Assembly: GCA_013388855.1 (NCBI GenBank)
Contig: JACAEM010000008.1
Location: 1-64,000, forward strand
From: Chloroflexota bacterium
GTDB taxonomy: Bacteria > Chloroflexota > Anaerolineae > Anaerolineales > Villigracilaceae
Length of the DNA: 64,000 nt
Reading direction: 5' to 3'
Shown piece by piece: positions 9,112 through 19,170 of this stretch. Each line of letters starts with the position of its first letter. Positions within the stretch are counted from its first letter, which is position 1. The position numbers were made by a program, and so were the translations under genes. The notes under the pieces are model-generated. The model saw nothing but the letters and a program-made list of their open reading frames with translations, was not told the DNA's origin and made no database searches.

Positions 9112-10221
9112 ATGCAGATGAATACTGGAGGACGCTTCTACCAACCCGAACTGGACGGCTTGCGCTTCATTGCTTTTCTGCTGGTGTTTATTCATAACAG
9201 CCCAATTAATTCGTCAAATCCTCTGCTGAACGCCCTGCATGAATATGGCTGGATCGGTGTGGATTTATTTTTTTGCCTGTCAGCATTCCTTATCACAAAA
9301 CTACTGGTGATGGAACATCGACAAACGGGCGAAATCAGTGTCAGAAATTTTTATTTCCGCCGCGCGTTGCGAATTTTGCCGCTTTACTTCATCTACACGT
9401 CGATTGCGGTTTACTACATCATCCAAACCATCGGTTGGGATGCGACTTTATTGAAACACCTTCTTGGAATAACAACGTTCACTTATGATTTTGTCTACCT
9501 TTGTCTGACGTACAAGACATTTTCCGTATTCTTCCATCTGTGGACGATCTCATATGAAGAGCAGTTCTATGCGGTCATTCCATGGATCGCACGGAAGCTC
9601 ATATATGTTTCAGAAAAAACAGTATGGGGCTGGCTGATCGTCGCATGTATCATTGGAAGCCTGATCAGAGCCAGTTTCATCTATCTGAAAGTACCGCACC
9701 CGGCGATTTACATGCTCCCATTCACTCATTTCGAAGCGATCCTGGGCGGGCTGGCGGCTGGATTTGGTCTGTTCGACAAATTTTTGAGCGGAACAAAGGG
9801 ATGGATTCTTCTGGCACCTGGCTTGATCGGAAATGCAATCATCTTCCTTTTGCCCAACACTTATGAAATCGGCTGGAATCTAATGATCACCTACCCAATG
9901 GTTGGCATTGGAATGTTGTTTATTGTTCTGGCCATGAGCAAAAGAGACGGCAATGTTTTTGCAAAAGCACTTGGTTTTAAGCCCTTGGTCTACCTTGGAA
10001 AAATTTCGTTTGGATTGTATTTGTTTCACCTGATCTGTATTTCCATGGTGTTTCAATTTCCGGGCGGAAGATTGGAAAATCATGCAATCCATAATCTGCT
10101 TGCGCCAATAATCAGCTTGATTCTCACTATCGTTCTCTCTGCCTTATCCTACCAGTGGATAGAAATACCTTTTTTGAAATTAAGAGAGCGGTTTGGCTCC
10201 ATTAAGTCTCGTCCGGTATGA
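9112..10221 (+). CDS. Acyltransferase-3 (OatA/NodX-type) membrane protein
   Basis: 369 residues with about ten membrane helices. The N-terminus has the family signature ELDGLRFIAFLLVFIHNS with the conserved His. A second landmark is FFLHLWTISYEEQFY-like text around residue 140. Such enzymes move acyl groups, often acetyl, onto polysaccharides or other surface molecules. The acceptor cannot be inferred. It lies between two oppositely oriented Cys-rich lipoprotein genes, so they are neighbours but not an operon. A stem-loop follows the stop. Confidence 0.85.
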   Translation: MQMNTGGRFYQPELDGLRFIAFLLVFIHNSPINSSNPLLNALHEYGWIGVDLFFCLSAFLITKLLVMEHRQTGEISVRNFYFRRALRILPLYFIYTSIAVYYIIQTIGWDATLLKHLLGITTFTYDFVYLCLTYKTFSVFFHLWTISYEEQFYAVIPWIARKLIYVSEKTVWGWLIVACIIGSLIRASFIYLKVPHPAIYMLPFTHFEAILGGLAAGFGLFDKFLSGTKGWILLAPGLIGNAIIFLLPNTYEIGWNLMITYPMVGIGMLFIVLAMSKRDGNVFAKALGFKPLVYLGKISFGLYLFHLICISMVFQFPGGRLENHAIHNLLAPIISLILTIVLSALSYQWIEIPFLKLRERFGSIKSRPV

Positions 10222-10232
10222 GCCGTAAAACC

Positions 10233-10261
10233 ACAGCCCTTGCCTGAGAAGCAAGGGCTGT
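10233..10261. terminator. Stem-loop between convergent genes
   Basis: 11-bp perfect inverted repeat (10233-10243 with 10251-10261) and a 7-nt loop. Only a weak T tail on either strand, so terminator function is likely but not certain. Confidence 0.55.
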
Positions 10262-10267
10262 ACAGTT

Positions 10268-11863
10268 TCATGGCTGACACCCACCCTTAAACGCGTTGTA
10301 GCAACAACATTCGCTTTGATTCCACGTTGGGTAAAGGCTGTCCGTGCATCCGCCTGGAGGCGGTTCGCAGGCATTGTTTCCTCCCCCTGGTTTCGGTGTG
10401 CAATCCACCAGGTTGATCGTTTCCACAACCGAAACGATGCCCTTGGCGGGATACGGCACGCAGGCGTTCTGTCCCTGCAGGTAATACGTCCCCACCGGGC
10501 AAATGAGCAGATCAAAGGAGGCATCCCCGCCGGGTTGGGCGGTACAACACTGGTTGACCGGGTCGAAGTTGAAACCGGGCAGGCATTCACCCGGTCTGCC
10601 GGTTGCCTCACAGGTATTCCCGTTCTGAGTATAGCCGGGCGGGCAGGACGGGTCGCCGGGGAAGGTCTGTGTACAGTCCGCCTGGATGGACACCGTGCCG
10701 GGGTCCTGGCACACGAACAGATCGGGGTTGGCGGTGGGATCGCAGCCATTCGGGTCGCGGATCGCGTCCGCGGGGCCAGTAAAGATCACGTTTGTCACCG
10801 GGATGCGTCCCTGACAATAGGTGTTCTGGGTAATATCCACATCCGGGCAATTCTCGGAGGAGGGATTGCCCCCCACCGGCACGCCGGTGAACGCGTCATC
10901 GCCGTAGACCACCATCGCCTCGCAATACGGGGCAAAGTAGGTCGGGTCCTCCACCACACAGCGGAATCCCAGGTTTGGGCGCGCCTCCTCAGGTCTGGAG
11001 GAGAAGCGACGCGCCGACTCCGATTCGTAGGCGGGTGAGTCGAACGCGCTCGAACGCACCGAACGTCTCTCGCCGTAGTCCGGTCCCAGTGGGTCATCCA
11101 CCGGCGACTCGCTGTAATAAGTGCGGCTGTACCAATCCGCCACCCACTCGTAGACGTTCCCCGCCATATCGAGCGCCTCGTAATAACTCTGTCCCTGCGG
11201 ATATTCCTTCACGGAAGTGGTCTTGCGGACACAGTTCGCGGCGTTCAACAGGTCGCAACTCGGCGTCGCATCGCCCCACGGATAGATATTCCCCTGCGGG
11301 CCGCGCGCCGTCTTTTCCCATTCCGCTTCGGTTGGCAGGCGTCCATGCACAAAAGAACAATACGCCGCGGCTTGATCGTACGTCACGCCCACAACAGGGT
11401 TGTTCGCCTGCAATGGATCCGAAAACCCCGGGTTCTTGTTCGTATCGGGCGGGGAACATTCTCCCACCTTCACACACAACGCATATTGTGAATTCGTCAC
11501 CTTGGCGCGGTAAATCCAAAAATCGCTGAGGTTCACCGTGTGAATGGGATTATCATCTCCGCCGTAGCCCATCAAAAACTCTCCGCCCGGCACCGCCACG
11601 AGCACGCTCCCATCCACGTACGTGTATTTCGAGCCGATCTCCATCGGCGGGCCGCTCAAGTCAATGGGAATGATCGTGGGACTCGCCGCCGGCTCGATGG
11701 GCACCTCCGTCAGGATGGGCGGTTCTGTCTCAGCCGGCGGCTGACTCGGCTCCACCGGCGCCTCCGTGTCCGGAGGAGGCGTCGCACCCAGATTACATGC
11801 CCCCAGGATCAGCATTGCCGCAATGGTCAATGCAAAGAAAACGTGCACTCTCCTCATGAACAT
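10268..11863 (-). CDS. Lipoprotein with FGE-sulfatase (SUMF1-type) domain and Cys-rich C-terminus
   Basis: 531 residues. The signal peptide has lipobox LGAC. A Pro/Glu-rich linker runs to about residue 80. An FGE/SUMF1 fold covers about 82-300: it opens with VAVPGGEFLMG and contains GRLPTEAEWEKTARG, YPWGD and DMAGNVYEWVADW, ending in NLGFRCV. The catalytic cysteines of true formylglycine-generating enzymes are not obvious, and no sulfatase is nearby, so I would not infer sulfatase activation. Residues about 310-531 are Cys-rich (CPPGYTQNGN, NQCC, SECCCYN), like the lipoprotein at 8448-9017. Start at 11863, with GAGGAGAG just upstream; 11857 is an alternative ATG. Confidence 0.82.
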   Translation of the reverse strand: MFMRRVHVFFALTIAAMLILGACNLGATPPPDTEAPVEPSQPPAETEPPILTEVPIEPAASPTIIPIDLSGPPMEIGSKYTYVDGSVLVAVPGGEFLMGYGGDDNPIHTVNLSDFWIYRAKVTNSQYALCVKVGECSPPDTNKNPGFSDPLQANNPVVGVTYDQAAAYCSFVHGRLPTEAEWEKTARGPQGNIYPWGDATPSCDLLNAANCVRKTTSVKEYPQGQSYYEALDMAGNVYEWVADWYSRTYYSESPVDDPLGPDYGERRSVRSSAFDSPAYESESARRFSSRPEEARPNLGFRCVVEDPTYFAPYCEAMVVYGDDAFTGVPVGGNPSSENCPDVDITQNTYCQGRIPVTNVIFTGPADAIRDPNGCDPTANPDLFVCQDPGTVSIQADCTQTFPGDPSCPPGYTQNGNTCEATGRPGECLPGFNFDPVNQCCTAQPGGDASFDLLICPVGTYYLQGQNACVPYPAKGIVSVVETINLVDCTPKPGGGNNACEPPPGGCTDSLYPTWNQSECCCYNAFKGGCQP

Positions 11864-11883
11864 CTCTCCTCAAAGTTGGCGAA

Positions 11884-11922
11884 AAAGGTGACAGCCACCT
11901 TCGCCTTCAAAGTGACTGTCAT
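11884..11922. repeat. GTGACAGTCAC-type palindromic repeat, copy 2
   Basis: Imperfect palindrome (GGTGACAGCCACC ... AAAGTGACTGTCAT) upstream of the FGE lipoprotein. Related to 8406-8436 and 37918-37952. Confidence 0.6.
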
Positions 11923-11986
11923 CTAATTATACGAGTGAATTGTACGGAGGCATTCCCACCATCGGGTGATACTCTTCAAAAAACAA

Positions 11987-13942
11987 TCACTTCAATTCTG
12001 ACACTACCCTTTCGTAAAACTCCAACGCTCCCGGATTGATCAACGCGTCCTTGTTCGTCACTGCGCGACCGTTGAGGATGTTCGTCACCGCGCTCTCCAC
12101 CTTCTTCATATTCAGCGTATAGGGAATTTCCGGCGTTTCCAGAATCACCGCTGGAACGTGTCGCGGGGATGCGTTCTCTCGCAGTGCCTTTTTAATTTTC
12201 TCTTTCAATTCATCAGTAAGCGCAAATCCGGGTGTGAGTTTGACGAACAGAATCACGCGCTGATCGCCTTCATAGTTTTGTCCCACCGCGAGGCTATCTG
12301 CAATCTCTGGCAATTTCTCCATTTGCGTGTAAATCTCCGCGGTACCGATGCGCACGCCTGAAGGTTTCAGCACGGCGTCCGAGCGACCATAAAACGTGAT
12401 GCCGCCTGTGTCGCTGTGCATAAGCACGTAATCGCCATGCCGCCATACGCCGGGATATACATTAAAGTACGCGTGGTGATATTTCGAACCGTCCGGGTCA
12501 TTCCAGAAATACAGCGGCATCGAAGGCGCGGGCGCTTCGCACACCAACTCGCCCTGTTCATCGTAAAGCGGATTCCCATTCTCGTCGTAGGCTTTGATTT
12601 TCATCCCCAGCGCCGGGCTTTGCAACTCGCCCGCGTACACCGGCAGGATAGGACTGCCCGCCGCGAAACAGCCGTTGATGTCCGTTCCACCGGAAATCGA
12701 ATTGAAGTGCAGATCCGATTTGATCTCGCGGTAGACGTATTCAAACCCATCAACGGAGAGCGGCGAACCCGTCTGCGAGATTTCGCGCAGAGAAGAGAGG
12801 TCATACTCTTGGCGCGGAGAGACGCCCTCCTTCTTCAAAAAGTGAATATAACTGGCACTGCACCCGAAGATGGTGACCTGTTTATCCTGGATCAACTTCC
12901 ACATCGCGCCGGGGTTGGGATAATTCGGGTTGCCGTCGTACAGCACGATCGTCGCGCCAACCGCGAGTGAACTGATGAGCCAGTTCCACATCATCCAACT
13001 ACAGGATGTGATATAGAAAATACGGTCGCTGCGTTTGAGGTCGGTATGCAGGAGCAATTCCTTGAGGTGATTGAGGAGCACGCCGCCCGCACCTTGCACC
13101 ATGCATTTGGGCTTACCCGTCGTCCCTGACGAGAACATGATGTACAGCGGGTGGCTGAACGGCAATTGCTCGAACTGAACTTCGAGATTCGCTTCTTCGG
13201 ACAGAAAATCTTTGTAATGTACTGCGTTCAGGATTTGTGAAATTTCCGGTCGCTCGCGCGTGTACGAGACGACGATCACTTTCTTCAATGACGGGATTCC
13301 TCTCGCCACTTCGGCGGCGTGACCCAGCGTATCGAACGCCTTGCCCTTGTAAAAATATCCATCGGCGGTGATCATTGCCTTCGGCTCGACCTGTCCCAGC
13401 CGCTCAATCGCCGCGGCGGGACCGATGTCCGTGGCACAGGAAGACCACGTCGCGCCGAGGCTCGTCGCGGCCAGCATACAGACGACGGTCTCGATCATGT
13501 TCGGCATGTATCCGACCACCCGGTCACCGGCGCTAACGCCTGCCTCTCTCAACGAGTAAGCAAAGCGCGCCACTGTGTCATACAACTCGGCGTAGGTCAT
13601 CTGCTTCGAGCTCCGAGTTTCCCCTTTGAAGATGAAGGCAGGTTGATCATCGCGATAGCGGAGCAGGTTCTCAGCAAAGTTCAAGCGCGCGCCGGGAAAC
13701 CAGTCTGTGCCGGGGAATTTCTTTATATCGGTGACAGCTTTTTCGGGAAGCCGTGAAGCGATGATTCCGCCGAAATCCCACATTGTCGCCCAAAAGTCCG
13801 GGATGTTCTCCACCGACCATTGATATAAATCCGTGTAGGAGACCAAATTTAAACGATGCCGTGCGTTGACCGCATCCATGAAGCGCGTAATATTCGCTTC
13901 CCGTTTGCGCTCCTCAGATGGAATCCAAAGTGGAGTTTTCAT
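11987..13942 (-). CDS. Acetoacetyl-CoA synthetase (acetoacetate-CoA ligase)
   Basis: 651 residues, the usual length of AacS. Activates acetoacetate with ATP and CoA, feeding ketone bodies into acetyl-CoA or polyhydroxyalkanoate metabolism. Adenylate-forming motifs are present: MFSSGTTGKPKC (about 265-276), WRHGDYV, GRSDAVLKPSGVRIGTAEIY, and a C-terminal Lys in LNMKKVE. ITSCSWMMWNW and GGTDINGCF fit the AacS subgroup rather than acetyl-CoA synthetase. GAGGAG lies 8 nt before ATG 13942, and a TATAAT box lies further upstream. The gene ahead of it ends 28 nt away on the same strand. Confidence 0.9.
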   Translation of the reverse strand: MKTPLWIPSEERKREANITRFMDAVNARHRLNLVSYTDLYQWSVENIPDFWATMWDFGGIIASRLPEKAVTDIKKFPGTDWFPGARLNFAENLLRYRDDQPAFIFKGETRSSKQMTYAELYDTVARFAYSLREAGVSAGDRVVGYMPNMIETVVCMLAATSLGATWSSCATDIGPAAAIERLGQVEPKAMITADGYFYKGKAFDTLGHAAEVARGIPSLKKVIVVSYTRERPEISQILNAVHYKDFLSEEANLEVQFEQLPFSHPLYIMFSSGTTGKPKCMVQGAGGVLLNHLKELLLHTDLKRSDRIFYITSCSWMMWNWLISSLAVGATIVLYDGNPNYPNPGAMWKLIQDKQVTIFGCSASYIHFLKKEGVSPRQEYDLSSLREISQTGSPLSVDGFEYVYREIKSDLHFNSISGGTDINGCFAAGSPILPVYAGELQSPALGMKIKAYDENGNPLYDEQGELVCEAPAPSMPLYFWNDPDGSKYHHAYFNVYPGVWRHGDYVLMHSDTGGITFYGRSDAVLKPSGVRIGTAEIYTQMEKLPEIADSLAVGQNYEGDQRVILFVKLTPGFALTDELKEKIKKALRENASPRHVPAVILETPEIPYTLNMKKVESAVTNILNGRAVTNKDALINPGALEFYERVVSELK

Positions 13943-13970
13943 GTCTGGCTCCTCGTCGGATGAATTATAA

Positions 13971-14609
13971 CTATTTCGATTGCAGGCAAATGATCAATTC
14001 TTTGATCACCCCCTGCGGTTCGAATTGGGTCAGCGCCAGCACCGGCACCGCCGCCACAGAAAAGACCTCACGCACATCGCCCGCCTTCCAATGCCGCGGC
14101 AGGATGCCGACCGTATTCGGCTGGTTGACCAGCGCATCGGACATTTGCTGCGAGCTGACAGCGATCAACGCAGATGGCGTAACGCGTCTTCCCTCCATCA
14201 CGAACCGGTCAAACACCCGCTGCACATCTGCATCTGACGCATACACCCACACCTGCACCGATGGGTCGCCCTGCGAAAATAACGTTTGTGACTGCTCAAG
14301 GGTCAAATTCTGCACCGGGCTTTGGCGATGGGTCACGATCAATATTTCTTCCGTGCCAATTTGAAAAGCGGGGCTTGACAAAAATTCCGGCTCGCCCACA
14401 CGCAGGGAAATATCAGCGATGGAAGAGTCGTCCACGCGGGAGAGAACGGCAAGAGATTCGGCGCAGGCATAGAGGTCGGTCAGCCAGGGCTCGGCGGCGG
14501 AGGTCGAATAAACGGAGATAACCTCCGGCGCAGGAGGAGGCGTGCCCGTCGAGCAGGAAAAAATCAACAGAGAGAAGAGGGTCAGTATGAGGAAGGTTTT
14601 TTTTCGCAT
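13971..14609 (-). CDS. Lipoprotein resembling a periplasmic binding protein
   Basis: 212 residues. Signal peptide with lipobox IFSC at about 16-19. The rest has the alternating pattern of a small PBP-like fold (VISVYSTSAAEPWLTDLY near the start, then EILIVTHRQSPVQNLT and VGILPRHW), reminiscent of PstS/ModA-like proteins. It starts 4 nt after the M20 peptidase stop, so it probably belongs to the tgt-uppP-peptidase transcription unit. No ABC transporter genes adjoin it, so ligand and partner are unknown. Confidence 0.6.
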   Translation of the reverse strand: MRKKTFLILTLFSLLIFSCSTGTPPPAPEVISVYSTSAAEPWLTDLYACAESLAVLSRVDDSSIADISLRVGEPEFLSSPAFQIGTEEILIVTHRQSPVQNLTLEQSQTLFSQGDPSVQVWVYASDADVQRVFDRFVMEGRRVTPSALIAVSSQQMSDALVNQPNTVGILPRHWKAGDVREVFSVAAVPVLALTQFEPQGVIKELIICLQSK

Positions 14610-14613
14610 GAAC

Positions 14614-15714
14614 TCACCAGTGTTGTATCAACGCCTTAACCAACCTGGATTTTTGCTCCATGCTTTCGGTGAAAATGTATTCGCGTTCCGAGTGATACCC
14701 CTCTCCCACTGCACCCATGCCATCCAGCACGGGGATGCCAAGCGGCGCGACAAAATTTGCATCGGATGCACCGCCTGTGCCGCCCGCTGTCAGGATCATG
14801 CCCATTTCTGCCGCAATGGATTTGGCTTTTTCGAACGCGGCTTTCATCCTGTCATCGAACGGCATGGGTGGACGATTCAGCCTGCCTGTGACTGCAATGC
14901 TCGTCCCATCGAGAACAGGTTTGAGCCTTTTCATTTCAGCTTCGACGCGCTCCCATTCACCCGGCAACATCACACGCACGTCCACTTCGATGTACGCTTC
15001 TTCAGGCACCACATTGGTAACCGTCCCTCCTCTGATGACGCCAACGTTGAGCGTTGTTTGTTTGGAATAATCGGTCAGCTTTTGGATGGCGATGACCTGA
15101 TACGCCATTTCTTCAATGGCATTGCGCCCTGATTGATGATCGCCGCCGGAATGGGCGGCGCGTCCTTTCGTTTTGACAATGAACTCGCCCACGCCCTTGC
15201 GCCAGGTCTTGAGCGAGCCATCCAGCAAGGCGCCTTCCATCACCAGAACCAATGCGGACTCTTTTGCCAGCCGTTCGATATGGGCGCGGGAGGTATGACT
15301 GCCGATCTCTTCGTCGGAAGTGCACAACAGGGTGACGGGACGCTTCAAACCGGATTTTTGGGCTAATTCAACTGCGGCAAGCGCAATGACAATTCCCGCT
15401 TTCATATCAAGCGTGCCAGGACCATAGATTTTATCCCCCTCTTCACGGAAGGGTGTCTTTCGGATGGTTCCGAGCGGAAAGACGGTGTCCATGTGGCAGA
15501 GGATCAAAATCGGTTGCAGGTTTAAAGTTGCAGATTGGAACCGCGCCAGAATATGATCGCCAGTTTCTTGATTGGAAATCACTTCAACTTGTGCACCAAG
15601 TTTGCGCGCTTCTTCAGCAACAAGGGCGCCGACGCAGTCCACAGCGGATTTGTCGTGGGAGGGCGATTCGGTCTCAACCAGGGTTTTGAGAAGGGATTTT
15701 AAATTCATAAACAT
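14614..15714 (-). CDS. M20 family metallopeptidase (carboxypeptidase G2/ArgE type)
   Basis: 366 residues. Zinc-dependent exopeptidase or deacylase. The first metal motif is LCHMDTVFP, followed by GPGTLDMKAG, the catalytic base pair in TSDEEIGS, and a later metal Glu in VMEGA. The dimerisation (lid) domain begins at GRAAHSGG. The last metal His is in YHSERE near the C-terminus. Starts at 15714 or 15708, 8 nt after the uppP stop, so translational coupling is likely. Between residues about 58 and 68 there is an odd ATLNLQP insertion made of the repeat words TTTAAAGTTGCAG, just before the first metal motif. Substrate unknown. Confidence 0.87.
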   Translation of the reverse strand: MFMNLKSLLKTLVETESPSHDKSAVDCVGALVAEEARKLGAQVEVISNQETGDHILARFQSATLNLQPILILCHMDTVFPLGTIRKTPFREEGDKIYGPGTLDMKAGIVIALAAVELAQKSGLKRPVTLLCTSDEEIGSHTSRAHIERLAKESALVLVMEGALLDGSLKTWRKGVGEFIVKTKGRAAHSGGDHQSGRNAIEEMAYQVIAIQKLTDYSKQTTLNVGVIRGGTVTNVVPEEAYIEVDVRVMLPGEWERVEAEMKRLKPVLDGTSIAVTGRLNRPPMPFDDRMKAAFEKAKSIAAEMGMILTAGGTGGASDANFVAPLGIPVLDGMGAVGEGYHSEREYIFTESMEQKSRLVKALIQHW

Positions 15715-15721
15715 TCCAAAC

Positions 15722-16528
15722 TTAGCCCAGCAAATAAGAGAGGAGAACGATTATCCCTGCTACTGCGCAATAGACGGCAAAGACATAGAGAGAGCGCTTA
15801 CTCAAATAATCGATCAGCCACTTTATGGCAAACCAGCCGACGACCGCGGCAGTGAAAAACCCTGCCACAAGCAAGGGCAGAAATTCGCCAAGATTTGGCA
15901 TTTGTAGAAAATCCAACATCTCATATCCGCCTGCCGCGAGCATCACTGGTACGGACATCAGGAATGCAAACCGCGCAGCGGATGGACGGTCAAAGCTGCG
16001 GAACATGCCGCCGCTGATGGTCGTTCCGCTGCGGGAGGCGCCGGGGAAAACCGCGACAATCTGGAACAGACCGACAACCAATGCATCCAACCAATGCATG
16101 GAAGACAGAGTGCGGTCTTTCTTTGTGAGCAGTTCCGCCAAGGTCAATAGGGTCGCTGCAGAAAGCAGGCGAATTGAAGCTTGAAGCATGGGCTGTCTGA
16201 ACATACTTTCGACCGCGTCTTTCAGCAAATAACCGGCAAGAAGCGCGGGTATGGTGGCGATGACGATGTACCAAGCCAATTTATTTTCCTGTGTTGAGAA
16301 AGGTTTGTCCCAAAAAGCCTTGACCAATCTCAACAAGTCTTTCCAGTAGAATGCAAAAAGCGAAACAAGCGTGCCGAGTTGGACGATGACGAGAAAAGAA
16401 AACATCGCGTCGTCGGCAGGGATGCCAAGCATTTTTTGCCCGATGAGCAGATGCGCGGTGGACGAGACGGGGATGAATTCGGTCAGTCCCTGAATGATGC
16501 CGAGGAGGAAGGAGTGGATGATGGTCAT
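15722..16528 (-). CDS. uppP: Undecaprenyl-diphosphatase (bacitracin-resistance type)
   Basis: 268 residues, all membrane helices. Dephosphorylates undecaprenyl diphosphate to recycle the cell-wall lipid carrier. Both family signatures are present: IIQGLTEFIPVSSTAHLLI near residues 11-29 and FPGASRSGTTISGGM near 150. The start at 16528 (MTIIHS) gives the standard N-terminus and has AAGGAA upstream; the frame extending to 16558 adds a non-homologous leader. It sits 55 nt after the tgt stop and is followed closely by the peptidase gene. Confidence 0.95.
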   Translation of the reverse strand: MTIIHSFLLGIIQGLTEFIPVSSTAHLLIGQKMLGIPADDAMFSFLVIVQLGTLVSLFAFYWKDLLRLVKAFWDKPFSTQENKLAWYIVIATIPALLAGYLLKDAVESMFRQPMLQASIRLLSAATLLTLAELLTKKDRTLSSMHWLDALVVGLFQIVAVFPGASRSGTTISGGMFRSFDRPSAARFAFLMSVPVMLAAGGYEMLDFLQMPNLGEFLPLLVAGFFTAAVVGWFAIKWLIDYLSKRSLYVFAVYCAVAGIIVLLSYLLG

Positions 16529-16583
16529 GAAATTCCTTTTACCACGAAGGGTGGCCAAAAGTCGAAAAGAAAAAAACTTTGTG

Positions 16584-17819
<1,236 letters not shown>

Positions 17820-17827
17820 TCAAGCAA

Positions 17828-18154
17828 TCAAATTGGCAACCACCAGCCCACCCCAAAACTAAACAGATTCGCGGCAAGGCTTAAGAAAAATGCATCCCTG
17901 ATGCCCAATCGATTCCAACGAAGGGAGAAAAACAAAACGGCCTCCATCATCCAGAGGGTCAGTTCAGCAATCCATAATGTAACCAGATAGTGCCGAAAGA
18001 AAACATTCAGCGCCACCCACAATAGGGATTGGGTGATCAGATTCGCAACGGCACTTGTAACAAGAAGAGGAATAAGAGGCTTTTCCCGCCACCGGGCATA
18101 CGCGAAACCAATCATGCCCTCCAGGATGATAGTAACGGCAAGAGTCCGGATCAC
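17828..18154 (-). CDS. Small four-helix membrane protein coupled to the upstream LPRTG-like gene
   Basis: 108 residues with four predicted helices. Acidic residues lie inside helices 1 and 3 (ILEGMIGF; WIAELTLWMMEA), and an NLITQSLLW motif follows helix 2. I chose GTG 18154 because it overlaps the upstream stop as GTGA, a 4-nt overlap typical of coupled translation; the frame extending to 18229 would run 25 codons into that gene. I recall, without having checked, similar Glu-containing membrane regions fused to extracellular domains in clostridial proteins. Function unknown. Probably acts with the upstream protein. Confidence 0.7.
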   Translation of the reverse strand: MIRTLAVTIILEGMIGFAYARWREKPLIPLLVTSAVANLITQSLLWVALNVFFRHYLVTLWIAELTLWMMEAVLFFSLRWNRLGIRDAFFLSLAANLFSFGVGWWLPI

Positions 18155-18669
18155 GCCTTTTTGGAGCGCCGCGTCAGGAAAATAATCAAGCCTAGAATCG
18201 CGGCTCCGAGGATCAGGGCACAAATACACGCCACGATGATTGTGCCCGTACGTGGAAGGATTCCCAGGTTGAATTGTGTTTCGACCAGTAGATCATCCGG
18301 CTGGATCATGACGGTATATTTTGAGTCGAAGCCCGCCGTTTCAAAGATATTGCTTCGGCGCGTTGTCCCGTCCGAGAATTCGATCTCAAGGATGTGATAA
18401 GGGGCAAAACCATATCCTATTGCACGGCAACTTGTCGCTTCACAATACAAACCCTGCGGACCCAACTCCTCCAACGGTGACGCGTCGCTACAATCAGATT
18501 GACTGCACTCGTACAAAATTCCCGAAACGATCGTTAATTCTCCATCCTGTAACCCCTCGAACTCGAATTCCATCGACGGCTTGGGACCGGTATCTGCGAG
18601 GGTTGTCTGGGCGGAAAATATAGAAAAGACAAAAGCAAATGACCAAAAAAGTATTTTGATTTTTCTCAT
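18151..18669 (-). CDS. Secreted single-pass protein with LPRTG-like C-terminal sorting signal
   Basis: 172 residues. Signal peptide 1-25 (cleavage near TLADTG). The ectodomain has four cysteines (about 55, 60, 76, 81) and acidic strands; FSDGTTRRSNIF is a distinctive motif. The end has LPRTG at 138-142, a hydrophobic stretch 143-166 and basic tail RRSKKA, the classical layout of a sortase substrate. No sortase is in the window, so it could equally be a plain C-terminal anchor. The start at 18669 gives the clean signal peptide; upstream Met codons add no signal. Overlaps the next gene by 4 nt. No function recognised. Confidence 0.75.
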   Translation of the reverse strand: MRKIKILFWSFAFVFSIFSAQTTLADTGPKPSMEFEFEGLQDGELTIVSGILYECSQSDCSDASPLEELGPQGLYCEATSCRAIGYGFAPYHILEIEFSDGTTRRSNIFETAGFDSKYTVMIQPDDLLVETQFNLGILPRTGTIIVACICALILGAAILGLIIFLTRRSKKA

Positions 18670-18702
18670 GGTTCTCACTGTCAACGACATGAGTCATATC
18701 TG

Positions 18703-19101
18703 TCATTCCAGGGCAAACTCCGTCGTCGTCTCCCTCGATTTTTTCCGGGACATATCCTTTACGTATTGAATATCCCCTGGCTTGTTATACTTTTCTTTAT
18801 ACGCCGCACTGATCAAATCCTTCAGGCGCTCACTGTGGGTTTGAATTGCCCGAACCGGAATTTCCTTTCCACCCACAACGATGATCCCATACGGGTCTTC
18901 GAGAAACGTCCGCCACCAACTGCGTGGCTTCATACTCCACGAGCGGGCGAAGACGCGTCCTTCCACCACCACGACCCAGATGCCGATAATGCGGTGGACT
19001 GAGTCTCTTCCGGCGCGAATGCCAAGCATCCTCTCCTTGCGGATGGCGGAAAGAATTTCGTCCGGGAAGCGCTGTCTGGATTTCATGGATTGCATTGACA
19101 T
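18703..19101 (-). CDS. DUF2255-like protein
   Basis: 132 residues, soluble, basic. The core IGIWVVVVEGRVFARSWSM followed by SWWRTFLEDPYGIIVVGGKEI resembles the DUF2255 family (small beta-barrel proteins of unknown role; some related folds bind nucleotides or flavin). Three possible Met starts (19101, 19095, 19086); I keep the first. TATAAT lies 17 nt upstream of 19101. The gap to the next gene downstream is 33 nt. Function unknown. Confidence 0.65.
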   Translation of the reverse strand: MSMQSMKSRQRFPDEILSAIRKERMLGIRAGRDSVHRIIGIWVVVVEGRVFARSWSMKPRSWWRTFLEDPYGIIVVGGKEIPVRAIQTHSERLKDLISAAYKEKYNKPGDIQYVKDMSRKKSRETTTEFALE

Positions 19102-19170
19102 GGAAACAGGGTACGTCCATTATACAAACTCACCCAATCACGGTCAACAACCAGAGTGAGCGATTCCATT

